Assembly: GCA_025558075.1 (NCBI GenBank)
Contig: JAHLKF010000006.1
Location: forward strand, 1,011,970-1,075,969
Direction of reading: 5' to 3'
From: Gaertneriomyces semiglobifer
Taxonomy: Eukaryota; Chytridiomycota; Chytridiomycetes; Spizellomycetales; Spizellomycetaceae
Length of the DNA: 64,000 nt
This document shows, piece after piece, positions 10,447 to 21,900 of the stretch. Positions within the stretch are counted from its first letter, which is position 1. Each line of letters begins with the position of its first letter. Position numbers and translations under genes: made by a program. The notes below the pieces were generated by a model. That model saw only the letters and a list, made by a program, of their open reading frames with translations, was not told where the DNA came from and ran no database searches.

Positions 10447-13028
10447 CTACCTGTCAAAGTCCAAATGCATCCGCAATAATCCAGTGAGAATAAACTCATT
10501 GCTTTGAACCTTCCAACCATCGGACTCCAAAGAGGACACTTCCTCTTCATCATTAGGGTCACCAATCACCACCACCTTCCGGGGGTCCACGGGAGGCGTC
10601 TTCGGCAACCCAGATGCCATCTGCATTTATCCAGAAGAGCTTAATACAGCCATCGATTCCTTAAGTTAAACAAAACGCAAGGTCGTACCTTGCCTCCGGC
10701 GGCCTGTAGGATCTCCTGCAACTCTTCCACTGGCGGCTTAACCGACGGCGTAGCGTAGATCTTTATTCCGCTTAACAAGCGCCCGCCTAGTTGATCCTTG
10801 GCAACAGTCAGGGATCGCTTCAAATCAAACCCATATTGCTTTTCGGCTTTGGCATCCTTTAACAGAAAGCTTCCAACATCTGTCCTCAGCGTGTCAATTC
10901 ACGAGAAAGTGGTGCGCACGGTTGCAGGCAGATTGTACGTACCTATGAACTTGCCTGCCTTCTTACACCCGTCCAGCCATTTCATGCTGACAATGTGTTT
11001 ACCGGCTGAAAGCGCACAAAGAAACTTGACCGTACGTCGAACGCGATCTGTTACAAGATGAGTGCATTCGCTCCAACTATCAACCACCTCCCCTTTCAAC
11101 ATGGTCACAATCTAGCAATGGGAAAATGTGATGCTTAGCAGGTTTCTTGTAGTAACCATCAGCGTGTTACTGTACCTTCCGTCGTTCATCGCTGTCTGGG
11201 ATTCCGGTGAACATTACTTTTGGGAGCGATGACGGTGTCGAACTTTCGTCGTCCACAACCTGAGCGCGCTCCACAGAAGGTTTGCGCGAGTGGGGTTTTG
11301 CTTTCGCTGAAGGCTGTAGTGGAGCTGCACTTGGAGACGCAGGCTTGGCTTCCGATGAAGCGGTAGCGGCCTTTGTTGTGTTGACCTTTTTCTCCAAATC
11401 CGGCTCCTCCGGAGGCGCGGATGCTTTAGATGGATCATTTTCATCTTTAGGACTGGGTAAACCCGCTGGAGCCTTTTTACGTCTCCTTCTGGTGCCGGGA
11501 GCATCTTTCTGATGTGATGCGGCCGTTTCTGATGGTGCGTCTTGGTCAGTATTCCCATTGGCATGCAGATGGCCATCGTTATCTGCGGCAACTACAGGCT
11601 CTGATAGTACAGGTGCAACTTTGTCTAAAGCCTTGTCATTGGCTCCTTCCGTAGGCAGGGCAGCGGAGGTACCATCATCGGTCGCAGGCGATTTACTGCC
11701 TTTCGCATCTTTTCGCCGTTTACGAGCGGGAGGCCGGGATGGCGATGGAAGTCGTCGCTTAGTCCTTTGTGGCACCTCCGACGGACTAATGGACAACGGA
11801 GAGAGATCAGAGTGAATGAGTGTACCAGAAGTCGATCACATTTGAAATGTGTGTTCAATTACACTTACGTTACTTCAGGCAACGTCTTTGGGAAATCGAC
11901 AATGCCCAGATCCACCTCTTCCGAAGACTCAACTTGATTGTCGGACATACGGATGTCCGGTATGCTTACGGCTAGTGGTTTGGTATCAGCAAGATGCGAT
12001 ATCGATTTCGTGTCAACGGCTGCTGGTTCGGGTGCAAGAAATATGGAGGAAGCGTCCAGTTCCATGCTGACATCCGGATCGGGCAAGATAGGAGACATTC
12101 GTCCTATGTCCCTCTCATCGCCTGAGAACGCCGTAGGTTCCGGTGTGCCATTCAGCAGTTGCGGGCTTCCGCCAATCTCTAACGAATACGATTCGTAACG
12201 AGGGAGACCGACATGCTTGGCTTCAGAGATAGAGGGTCGGTCACTGAGGGCGGTGGGTTTGACAGTTTCGGTCTCGGTACCACTGGCATCATCTGTGGCG
12301 TCTGAATCGTACCCGTCGGGAACCTCCGGTACCGCCTTGACTGGTTCTACCGAATCCCCAGCTTTACCCTCGTCAGCATCCTCAGGTTCACTAGATTGCT
12401 CTTCTACCGCCATGACCACGGTGTCAGTTGTGAGATAGTCTAGTTCTGGCGCCGGGGCAGGCGCCGCGGCAGGCTCTGACGGTGACTGTAGGAGTACCTC
12501 GTAACGGCATCTAGCAGGCTCGAAGCAGATGAGATCCCCATCCCGCAGTTGATACAGGCGGTAGTTTTTAAGCCTATAGCGACTGGGTCCCATGAAAGTA
12601 CCGTTGGTTGAATCAAGATCTTCCACAAAATGCAGCAGACCGTCAGGGGAGACTTCTGCTCAAACGTCCCACATTCAAAACACGGACTCACTCTGCCAAG
12701 AGCTCCAAATCCAGAATCACCCACCTATTAGCGCATGTACTCCACTGACGCCATGAATATGTAGTTCAGCGTCGCATAGTCGCTCATCCCTTCCAATAAA
12801 GTTTAACCCGGTAGAAATGTCAAAGATCATGGGTTCCCGAACAGTCCCGCCGGGAAGAACATGTAATCTTGCAACCACTCGTCTCGCATCAGCTGGTAGG
12901 TCTTCGTCATGCCTCTTCTCTATATAGGCATTCCGTGCTTTGGTCTTTTCCTCGCGCTCGTCCTCGTATTCTTCGCTTTCATCTTCCTCGTCCTCGACCA
13001 TGTTTCCCAGGGGGTTTAAAAAATCCAT
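10447..13028 (-). CDS. MDC1: MDC1-like FHA / tandem-BRCT DNA damage mediator
   Basis: Six exons (13028-12725, 12655-11869, 11785-11176, 11111-10943, 10879-10689, 10620-10447) join to 744 residues. The introns are 63-83 bases with GT-AG ends. An acidic N-terminus precedes an FHA domain (~55-150; FIGRDERLCDAEL, then LDSTNGTFMG across the first intron). The middle is low-complexity, acidic and Ser/Thr/Pro-rich and includes SDATDDASGTETE, reminiscent of CK2-type SDTD motifs. The C-terminus (~553-744) is a tandem BRCT pair: KVMFTGIPD with the Thr-Gly phosphate-binding pair, THLVTDRVRRTVKFLCAL (nearly identical to human MDC1), KQYGFDLKRSL, and IYATPSVKPP opening the second repeat. MDC1 reads phosphorylated H2A(X) at breaks and scaffolds checkpoint factors in the nucleus; S. 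pombe Mdb1 has a related layout. Human MDC1 is far longer, mainly through its PST repeats. Confidence 0.9.
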
Positions 13029-13442
13029 TCACAAGCAGAACAAAGCAGCAGTACGACCTTTGGCACCCAATATCAAGATCGAGGGGTGCTCGTGGTATTA
13101 GATTGATATTGTCACCTATATATACGCCAGGAAGATGAGATGGCTGCCCCCTTTTTAATGCTGGTCAAATTCACAGTTCGCGGAAGCGCTCGCGTTAAAA
13201 AGCCGCTTTCCAACGCGCGCGGAAACGAACTTTGGTTTGGTGCATCGGCTTCACCACAAGAAACGGAACCCAGCGGCAGCAGGAAACGTATATCCAACAT
13301 CGTGTGCTAGGTGGGGAGCGAAACGATCTCTGGGAGCTATCGGCTGGAAGGCCGGGTTCTGTCTTTCAACCACGTTCCATTCGGGTGTGCCGCTGCTTGG
13401 TGGTCAACTGTCTCACATCTTGACAGTTAAAGTTCTGGGACG
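13029..13442. promoter_or_regulatory. bidirectional promoter region, MDC1-like / AP-2 mu
   Basis: 414 bases separate two divergent start codons. A TATA-like palindrome, CTATATATAC, lies at 13116-13125, about 90 bases upstream of the minus-strand start. Shared control is only an inference from the spacing. Confidence 0.4.
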
Positions 13443-15183
13443 ATGCTGAGCGCTTTCTTCATATTCAATGTTAAGGGAGAGGTTCTCATCTCTCGGTTAT
13501 ACCGGCCGGATACAAAGTGAGTGGTCTCTGCACCGTTGCTGTTAATCCACAGAAACGCTAAGAACTCGGTTGCAGGCGATCCGTAGCAGATATCTTCCGG
13601 ATACAAGTGGTGTCATCAACAGATGTCCGGTCACCGATTACAACTCTCGGCAGCATGTCGTTCTTCCATGTTCGACATGAGAACATTTACCTCGTTGGAG
13701 TAACAAAAACCAATGCAAACGCTGCGCTTATCTTTGAGTTCCTCTTTAAAGTCGTTGGTTTGGGGAGGAGCTACTTTGGCAAATTTGATGAAGATGCCGT
13801 TAAGAGCAATTTTGCACTCATATACGAGCTTCTGGATGGTATGCCATGACCTATTGCTGATTGGAAAATACACCCTGCTGATAGTATGTCTCACTTCTTC
13901 AGAAATTTGCGACTTTGGATTCCCGCAAAATACAGAGGCAGAGACGCTCAAGCTGTACATTACCACGGAGGGAGTGAGATCAGAAAAAGCCCTGGTATGA
14001 GATCTACATTGACGCCGGAGATCGACAATATGGCTGACGGAGCATGAGCTTTTAGAAGGAGGAAGGTTCAAGAATCGCCATCCAGGCAACAGGCGCAGTT
14101 GCATGGCGACGGCCCGATATCAGGTATCGCAAGAATGAGGCCTTTGTGGATATTGTAGAGAGTGTAAACCTGTTGATGAGCGCGAAAGGTGATCGTCTGC
14201 CACCTCACCTTGTTTCCCCACCCCCTTGCATGCACAACTCACATCTTCAATACAGGAACCGTGCTAAGGGCTGATGTATCAGGTCAAGTCCTGATGCGCG
14301 CGTACCTCTCAGGCATGCCCGAGTGCAAGTTCGGGCTAAACGATAGAGTCCTGCTAGAAAGGGAAGGCAAACTCCCTGCAAGTCCACGACCAGGGGCACG
14401 AAACGCCAACGCCGTCGAACTCGACGACTGCCAATTCCATCAATGCGTAAAGCTCGGGAACTTCGAACGGGATAGGACGATTAATTTCATACCCCCGGAT
14501 GGCGAATTCGAGTTGATGCGATATCGAACAACCGATAATATTAACCTGCCGTTTCGCGTACATGCTGTCGTTGTGGAAGTCTCGAAGAATAGGATGGAGT
14601 TTAAGGTGTCGATTCGGTCGCAGTTTACGAGCAAGATCTTTGCTCAGCATGTTCAAGTCAAGATACCCGTGCCGACGAATACCAGCGGCGCCAAGTGCAT
14701 TGTTACCGCCGGAAAGGCAAAATATGTCGGGAGTGAGAATTCGTTGGTTTGGAAGTATGTTGGTTGCCTGTTTTGTCACTCTTGGCTGGAATGACAGACT
14801 GACGAAAAACACCTTCACTAGAATTGCTCGGTTCCAAGGACAACACGAGTATTTGCTTAGCGCCGAGGCCGAGTTGACTGCAACCACCAACAAAAAAGTG
14901 TGGTCAAGACCTCCTATTTCGTTAGACTTCCAGGTGCGCTTGAAACATGATTCATGGGGACTGGTCAGGTGGCTTATGAATCCTTTCTCTCTAGGTGCTG
15001 ATGTTCACAGCATCCGGGCTAATGGTGCGGTTCCTGAAAATCTTCGAGAGAAGCAATTATGCCAGCGTCAAATGGGTGCGGTATATGACGAAACCCGGTA
15101 GCTATCAAATCAGAGTACGTGTCGCAATTGTTTCCTTGCGTTCACACTGATTATTAAATCCCTTGTGTCTTGAATAGTTCTAG
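13443..15183 (+). CDS. APM4: AP-2 clathrin adaptor complex, mu subunit
   Basis: Eight exons (13443-13516, 13576-13838, 13903-13994, 14056-14188, 14256-14754, 14822-14933, 14995-15114, 15178-15183) join to 432 residues; human AP2M1 has 435. The N-terminal longin-like domain begins MLSAFFIFNVKGEVLISRLY, matching MISAIFIYNHKGEVLISRVY. The C-terminal mu-homology domain includes SGMPECKFGLND, DDCQFHQCVKL, FIPPDGEFELMRYRTT and KAKYVGSENSLVWK. In the family this subunit binds PIP2 and YxxPhi cargo signals during clathrin-mediated endocytosis at the plasma membrane. The last six-base exon gives the end QIRF; reading through instead would end at 15150 with about 11 different residues. The second acceptor (TTGCAG, 13570-13575) is chosen because the nearer one gives a stop. 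Confidence 0.93.
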
Positions 15184-15686
15184 ATATGACACCACGTACA
15201 CCTAGAGAGGGAGCATACCAAAATCCTTTGACCCACTGACTACGTACAGACACGAGAAGGGGGCGGACACATACACATATCAGAAGAGCACTTTTGATTT
15301 TTACACGCTCGTGTATATCGGGGACAAAATAAAACAAAGAGCGCATTTTCCTCTGTTTGTAAAATACTGACTAGGTTGTGTGGATGCGGTTGATGTTTTC
15401 TGGCACTTTCAATGATGTGTTCATTGTCTGCTTGTGCAGCAGCGTGTGTCGTCTGTGCATGTGTGTGTGTATATGTGTGTGAAATTCCTGTCTAGTACCG
15501 TTCTGGGTCGGTATGGCTAACCCACACCACCCCGAACAGTCTCTCTCTCACTTTTCGTTTTGAAACCTTTCTTTTCTAGCGACCACCCACCCATGTCTCT
15601 TAACAAACGTGTCAGCGATCCTTTACAACGTGGCAATGCGCCACGAATTCCCCTTGCAATTTTCGTCGTAAGGTTCCCGTTTTAGG
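15184..15686. other. convergent intergenic region
   Basis: This lies between the 3' ends of AP-2 mu (+) and the HMG-box gene (-). It holds a short TG/TATG repeat at about 15450-15482 and no supported gene. Confidence 0.4.
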
Positions 15687-17142
15687 TTATTGGTAGTTCA
15701 GTCGATCGTCATAGCCGCCTGTAGAAACAAACATGTGTGAGAAAAAATCGAGCTACATACATATCGCTGTATTGGTACGCACGCGTCAGGAGTACATACC
15801 TCGTTGTATATCGTCCAAAAGGTGATCCGAGTAGGACCCAGTGTTCGACGTGAGGTAATCCTCGTCCAAGTCTCCCGGATTCAACGACGCATGTAGAGCG
15901 CCGATGAAGCTCATATTATTATCCGCCGGACTGGGGAGCTGACCGCTCATGGTTCCCATGTACGAAGACGTCTGCGGGGATGCGTTTGTCAAGTGTGGAT
16001 TCGAAGAAGAGAGGGGGGAGTTGATTGAGAGGTGGCGGTGACCGTCGTTGGTGTGGTCGTTTAGTGTTGTGTGGGAGGGCATGCCGAGACCGGTGTTGGA
16101 TGACGCGTGGGCGGAGGTGTTGGTGGGAGTTGAAGAAGCAAATGTGGAAGAGGTGGTAGAAGAAGGATCCAAGTCGCTTGATAACCCCAAGTCTCTCGCA
16201 TCCGAATGTGCAGACCGGGGTGTTCTCACTGACGAAGAAGAAGGACCGGCCGAACTTGCGCTGTTGGTGCCAAGAGGCGGTTTGGTGTTGATTTTGGGAA
16301 GGTTCTTTTTCGTCACACTTTGCTTGCGTTTTTTGAGGGGTGTGTATTTGTAGTCGGGGTACCGGAGCATGTGTTCCCGACGACCGATTTCGGCTTTTTT
16401 GCGGTAGTATTCTTTGACTTCTTCAGGCTCGTTTCTCCACATTTCACCAATGATCACGGATATGTCTTTGTTATTTACACCGGCATTTTCTGCCAAAACT
16501 TGGTATTGCTTCTCCATGCGATCTGCACAAAACCAAGAGTGCGTCAGTTCCGCAGTTTTGAACATTGAGAAAAAAACGCAAACAGTAGATCTACGACGCA
16601 ACGGTGCGCAGAAACAAGGTAGTAGTAAAACACCTACATGTCATAAAAGAATTCGCAGGCCGAGGTATTCTCTTTGGCGCCGCCGGCTTCGGTTTCGCGG
16701 GTGGATAGTAATACTGCTGCTGGTACGCAGCATACGGATGTTGCTGCACATACTGTCCCGACCCCAACTGCGACGGTGTCGGCACCACAATCGGGCCAGT
16801 TCCTTCTGACGGTACATAACAGTACTGCGGCCCCGCCGCAGACATTTGCGTAGGATGGACTATCCGCGGCGCATGCTGGCCCTGGTATAACGACGTGTGC
16901 TGGAACGCTGATATGGACGGGGTTTGACCCATTGATGTGTGGTAGGACTGAAATGGGGGGACTTGGGAGGGTAACAAGCCGTTGGAGGCGTCGGCGACCG
17001 AGTAGGATCCGACGGGTTGTTGCGGGGGAAACATTATGTGAGATGGAACGGTGTTGATACCTGGTGCAGAGGGAGTTTCGCCAGGTCGGATGTAGGGAGG
17101 AAATCCGGTGGTGATGGTCATAAAAGGGATCGTCGATCCCAT
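15687..17142 (-). CDS. HMG-box transcription factor, MAT/SexM-Sox type
   Basis: Exons 17142-16638, 16522-15800 and 15718-15687 join to 419 residues. The HMG box (~156-235) is split by the 115-base first intron: IPRPANSFMTY joins RMEKQYQVLAENAG, followed by ISVIIGEMWRNEPEEVKEYY and RYPDYKYTPLKKRK. The RPxNxFxxYR opening, IIGEMWRNE and the YPDYKY end are typical of sequence-specific HMG boxes (Sox, Ste11, MATA_HMG and Mucoromycota sex-locus proteins) rather than of HMGB. Flanks are Gln/Pro/Tyr-rich before the box and Ser/Thr-rich after it, as in transcription factors. The last exon (15718-15687) is inferred from a strong GTATGT...CTACAG intron; otherwise the protein ends at 15786. A mating role is possible but cannot be shown here. 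Confidence 0.88.
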
Positions 17143-18901
17143 TCTGCTTTTTTCCTCTATTGGGAACCGTAAAAGCGGGAATAGCCTCTATTGTGGTTTG
17201 GGACCCAGACGTGCGGGATGGGAGGGGGGCGAAGCGGGGCACAATGGTAAAGCGAGGGGATTTTGCGGAAAATCCAAATGGTGGCTATCTAATCTGATTG
17301 TGCGGGCTGGTAATAATTCAGCTAATACCACTGATGCAGTAATGAGAGCCAACGTCTAAAAAGTTAGGGTACCAAGGTAAACTACCTGCTCTCCGTTCGA
17401 ATGACGTGAACAAAATACTGAGCGTAGGAAGGTATGGACGGTTTGTTGAGAAAAGGGAGAAGTGGGGGAAACTGAGAGGGGCTCAGCGCGAGAACAACAA
17501 GAAACCGGATACAGACGCGAGAAACAAAGCTTTACACGCGACGAATATATAATACCAAAAACCGCCCGTCATCCACAACTACGATTGTGTGGAAACCCGG
17601 TATTTCTTGACTAAAGCTTGTGTGTTTTCTTGTAGGGTTCCCCGTTGAGATTAATTGCTCACAACCCCCTCACTTCTGTATGCGTTCAGAACAACGGTAA
17701 AAATGCGACAGGTTGAATGAACGAACGCGTTCGTGGGTTTGGCGCTCCTATTCAGAATCTGATTATGTAATACACCCCGACGCTGGATGCGCAGCACGCG
17801 TTCATTAAGAAACCCGAACGATGAATATGAATGGACAGACCGAACTGTCTCGTATTCCACGCAGCTCCAGCCGCCGGTTCTCGCCAACTGATGTCAGTAT
17901 GAACAGGCTCCGATCAATGGTGTTGTCTTTCTCTTTCAAAGCGCTTTAACGAACAAAGGCACCGCCGGATTTCAACACAATCCAACAATTGCCCCTTCGG
18001 TGCTTCCTTGTTATGGTGTTGTCAAACCATGAAAACTTCATTCATATTGGGGTTAGCGGATATATCTATTTCCCGTCTAAAAAGCAAAGTTATCGAAAAA
18101 CGGAGAAGCTACCAGCTGATCCAAACCCCGTTCTGACAGTAGTTGCTTTACAAAAGCGTTACAGTGGGTCGAGGTTGGGGGTTGAATGTTTGTTTTTTGT
18201 AAATGCAGCTTGGAAATGTGGTATTATCCCATATATTATGCACTAATCTCCCCACGCGTTCTCCACGAAGAAGGATATACGCCTTGTACGCTCTTTCTCT
18301 TCATCATCACACCATCTAACTTAAAACCCGTTTGTTTCTCCATTCCATCTTGAACATGGGGGGTGTTGATCTTTCAAATGGCAGGGGAGTAAAGGAGATG
18401 CGAGGGAGTAACAAGAGGGTTTGGATCTCCTTTTGGAGGTGATTAACTTTACGAAATGTGGAAAGTGTCATAGGGTGTAACATGTGTGTGTGTATGGGTT
18501 GTCTGTTTGGGGGAGAAGGCGTTTATGGATTGTGCGGTTTTTTGAGTGTTGGAGAAATCACAAGATGTTTTTGGGTTAAGGGAATGGAGGGATTCATATA
18601 AGTGGTTGTCCAATTTTGGAGTTGTGTGAAACAGTGAATAGTTTACGCATGGAAGAGGACGGTTTTGAAGAGGGTGGTTTGTGAAATGGTGGAATAACAA
18701 GCGAGAGTGAGAGCGAGAAAAAGGGTTAAGAGTGAGAGCCAAGACGCAGAGAAAAAAAGAAGAAGAAGAAGCAGTGAAAAAGATTCACTTTCCCCAACAC
18801 ATCATATCACAACACTTTCCACAACAAAACACCACCTCGCTCTGCAACCTCAACCCACCTCCCCCAAATTCAAATCACATTTCCGTATTGCAGTGTAAAA
18901 G
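17143..18901. other. long intergenic region with divergent promoters
   Basis: About 1.76 kb between the HMG-box gene (-) and the stalk-protein gene (+). An AT-rich run, ATATATAATA, occurs near 17545, and purine-rich sequence (AGAAGAAGAAGAAG) near 18758 precedes the downstream gene. Open frames here (for example 18449-18742) are low-complexity and show no domain. No RNA gene was recognised. Confidence 0.4.
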
Positions 18902-21900
18902 ATGGGAAAAAACAAGAGCGCCCAAACAGCGCACACATTCAAAAAACTAGATCAAAGGGGCTGGGTACCTGCCGTGATCGCCGCCATGGAGGGACACCCT
19001 CCTGCGCGTCCTTCCTCTCAAACCTCCAATCAAACTGAGACCGATGGGGAGAGTCAGGGTGTACAGGGTGAGAATCAAGTGGTGCAATCAGAAGGTACGT
19101 TCTCGTTTTTTTGTGGGATGTTGTTGCGTGAGATTGATGTTTGGTTGTTTTTAGCATGGAGAGGTGAAGGGGAAGAGGTGGTACCCCAATTTGAAGGGCA
19201 TACGATGGGGAATGGGGTGTTGAATGGTGGGAGTGTCGTCCCGGCTGAGGAGGTTGGGAAAGTCACATCCATCCCTCCGAATGCGAATGTGTCGCCCTCA
19301 CATCTTAACAACGGCAGTCTGGCCTCCTTGCACCAGGCGATTGGGAAAGGCACTCCTTTGCATCGGGGGAGTGTCATCCCGGCCGAATCCATTGGGAAAG
19401 TCACATCTATCCCTTCATCAAGTGACGCCGACACAGGCGACCAAATATGGACTCACAACGACGGAAATCGGGAAGTGGAAGGTGTACCGTATATCCCGCC
19501 TCCTATGCGAGAGGCACCCGCACGACCACCAAACGCCAAACGAAACGCATTCAAACACGAAACCTCAACGCCCCAATTAGACGTAACACCATTTGAGTCA
19601 ACACCTCAATTTGATGAGTCGGTGGGAAGTATGGTCATTAACGGGCGCACCCCGGCAACAGTTCAAGTCCACGAAGTCTACGAAACAAAAAAACGACTCC
19701 GTTTCCTCCCTTTCGTATCCTGGACATCAAACAACCCACACACGCGATCAAGAAATAGGAAGGCAAAACGGAAGGGGTTTAGTGTACCATGGTGTTGTTG
19801 TTGTGGGTTGTGTCGTCTGTGTTCGGCGTGTACGACGGGAGTGTGTGCCGGTCTGGTGTTGGTAATTGTTGGATTGGGGTTTTTGGTGAATCTTGTGGTG
19901 TTGAATGTGGCGTTGGTTGGGGATTATAAGGAGACCAAGGCGGCGTTGATGGCGGTTGGGAACGAGAATGTGAGTTTGGGTGAGAGTGTGGTGACGACGA
20001 TGGTGCCGACGGGAGGGGTGGTGGGTGGGGATGAGGTGACGGTGTCGGTGTCGGTTGGGGATGTGGAACCTACTGTGTCGGAGGAGCCTACGCCGTCAGA
20101 AAGTCCTACGCCGTCTGAAAGTCCTACGCCGACGCCTTCAGAGGAGTCTACGCCATCGGACACGCCAACGCCTTCGGATACTCCCAGTCCATCAGAAACA
20201 CCCTCTGAGACTCCCACTCCATCAGATACACCTACACCTTCTGATACTCCAACGCCGTCTGAAAATCCTACGCCGACGCCTTCAGAAACACCATCAGAGA
20301 CGCCTTCAGAAACACCGTCAGAAACACCTTTAGAAACGCCCACTCCTTCCGATACTCCCACTCCTTCTGATACCCCAACAGAAACACCCTCAGAAACGCC
20401 GACACCCTCTGACACTCCCACGCCGTCAGATACCCCGACTCCATCAGATACACCCACACCGTCGGAGAGTCCATCGGAAACACCATCAGATACTCGCACG
20501 CCAACTCCGTCAGAAACACCGTCGGAAACTCTGTCAGAAACACCTTCTGATACTCCCACGCCATCGGACACGCCAACACCTTCTGAAGAGCCTACTCCCT
20601 TAGATACGCCCACACCGTCGGACACGCCAACACCTTCTGAAGAGCCTACTCCCTCAGATACGCCCACACCGTCGGACACGCCAACTCTGTCAGAAACCCT
20701 CACTCCATCAGAAACACAATCAGAGACGCCTTCAGAGACCCCTTCAGAGACTCCATCAGAAACGCCTTCGGAGACACCTTCAGAAACGCCGTCAAATACT
20801 CCCACACCAACGCCATCGGAAGATCCTACGCCAACTCCTTCTGATACTCCAACTCCCTCAGAAACACCCTCAGATACCCCAACGCCTTCCGAAACGCCTT
20901 CTGAAGAGCCTACTCCTTCCGATAGTCCCACACCTTCAGAAACACCCTCTGATACTCCATCAGAAACGCCAACACCCTCAGAAACACCCTCCGAAACACT
21001 ACCACCACCACCACCACCACCACCACCACCACCACCACCCCCCGACCTCCGACGCACCTACCCCTTCCCCCTCTCCACCTCCCTCTCCTCCCCCCTCCCC
21101 TCCTCACACCCACCGACATCTCCACCCGCTCCTCCTGCGCAATCTCCGCTCTCTCTCCCTCCACATGTCCTCTCTACTGTCTAGACGACCCTGGAATCCT
21201 CGACCGTAAGACTTTGTTTTTGTGTACGGTGGGAACGTGGATGGGTGTGAAAGATGAGGATGTGGAGAACGTGGATACGTGTGGGAATGTGAGGGTGGAA
21301 TTGGGGGGTGGAGTGTGGAGGTTGAGACGGATTGTGATGGGGGTGTGGATGTGAATGGGGAGGTGATTACGACGGGGTTGAAGTAAGTAAAAATGCGTTT
21401 CAAAAAAGGTTTTCTCACGGCAAAAAACGAAACGAACACAAACACGAACACGAACACGAATGCGAACAGCATACTGAGACGCCTTTGTTTTTTTTTTTTT
21501 TTAGGATTGTGAATATGGTACCTGGATCCACCGACCGTCTCTCCAAACTCGTCTCCATCACAGACTTACAAATCAGCGGTCTCAACTGGGGCACCAACAG
21601 CGGCGACCGGATTCTCGATGCCGGAATCTGGGCTTTACCGTTCCTCACAACCTTTAAATTCTTCGGTACAATTACCGACCCCGTCATATTTGAGAACCCC
21701 GTGGTGATATCGCGGAGGTTGCGGACGTTGGAGTTATGGGATAATGCGCCGTACTTTTCGTTTCCCCAGGATTTATCGAATGTGGGGTTGGAAACCTTGT
21801 AAGTTGCTTATCTCAAAACCGGTGTGTTTTTTTGTCATGGATGTTGATTTTTTCACTTTTAGTGTTCTGGATGGATGGCCCTCCATGTCGCATTTCTGGA

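Noticed and set aside
16591..17142. HMG-box gene read as two separate genes
   Set aside because: The 115-base intron joins the two halves of one HMG box exactly.
17340..17400. Possible tRNA (GTTCGAATG near 17394)
   Set aside because: No matching A box, acceptor stem or anticodon arm could be drawn.
19924..21057. 377-codon minus-strand frame of Gly/Val/Ser repeats
   Set aside because: Antisense by-product of the TPS repeat; no start context or domain.
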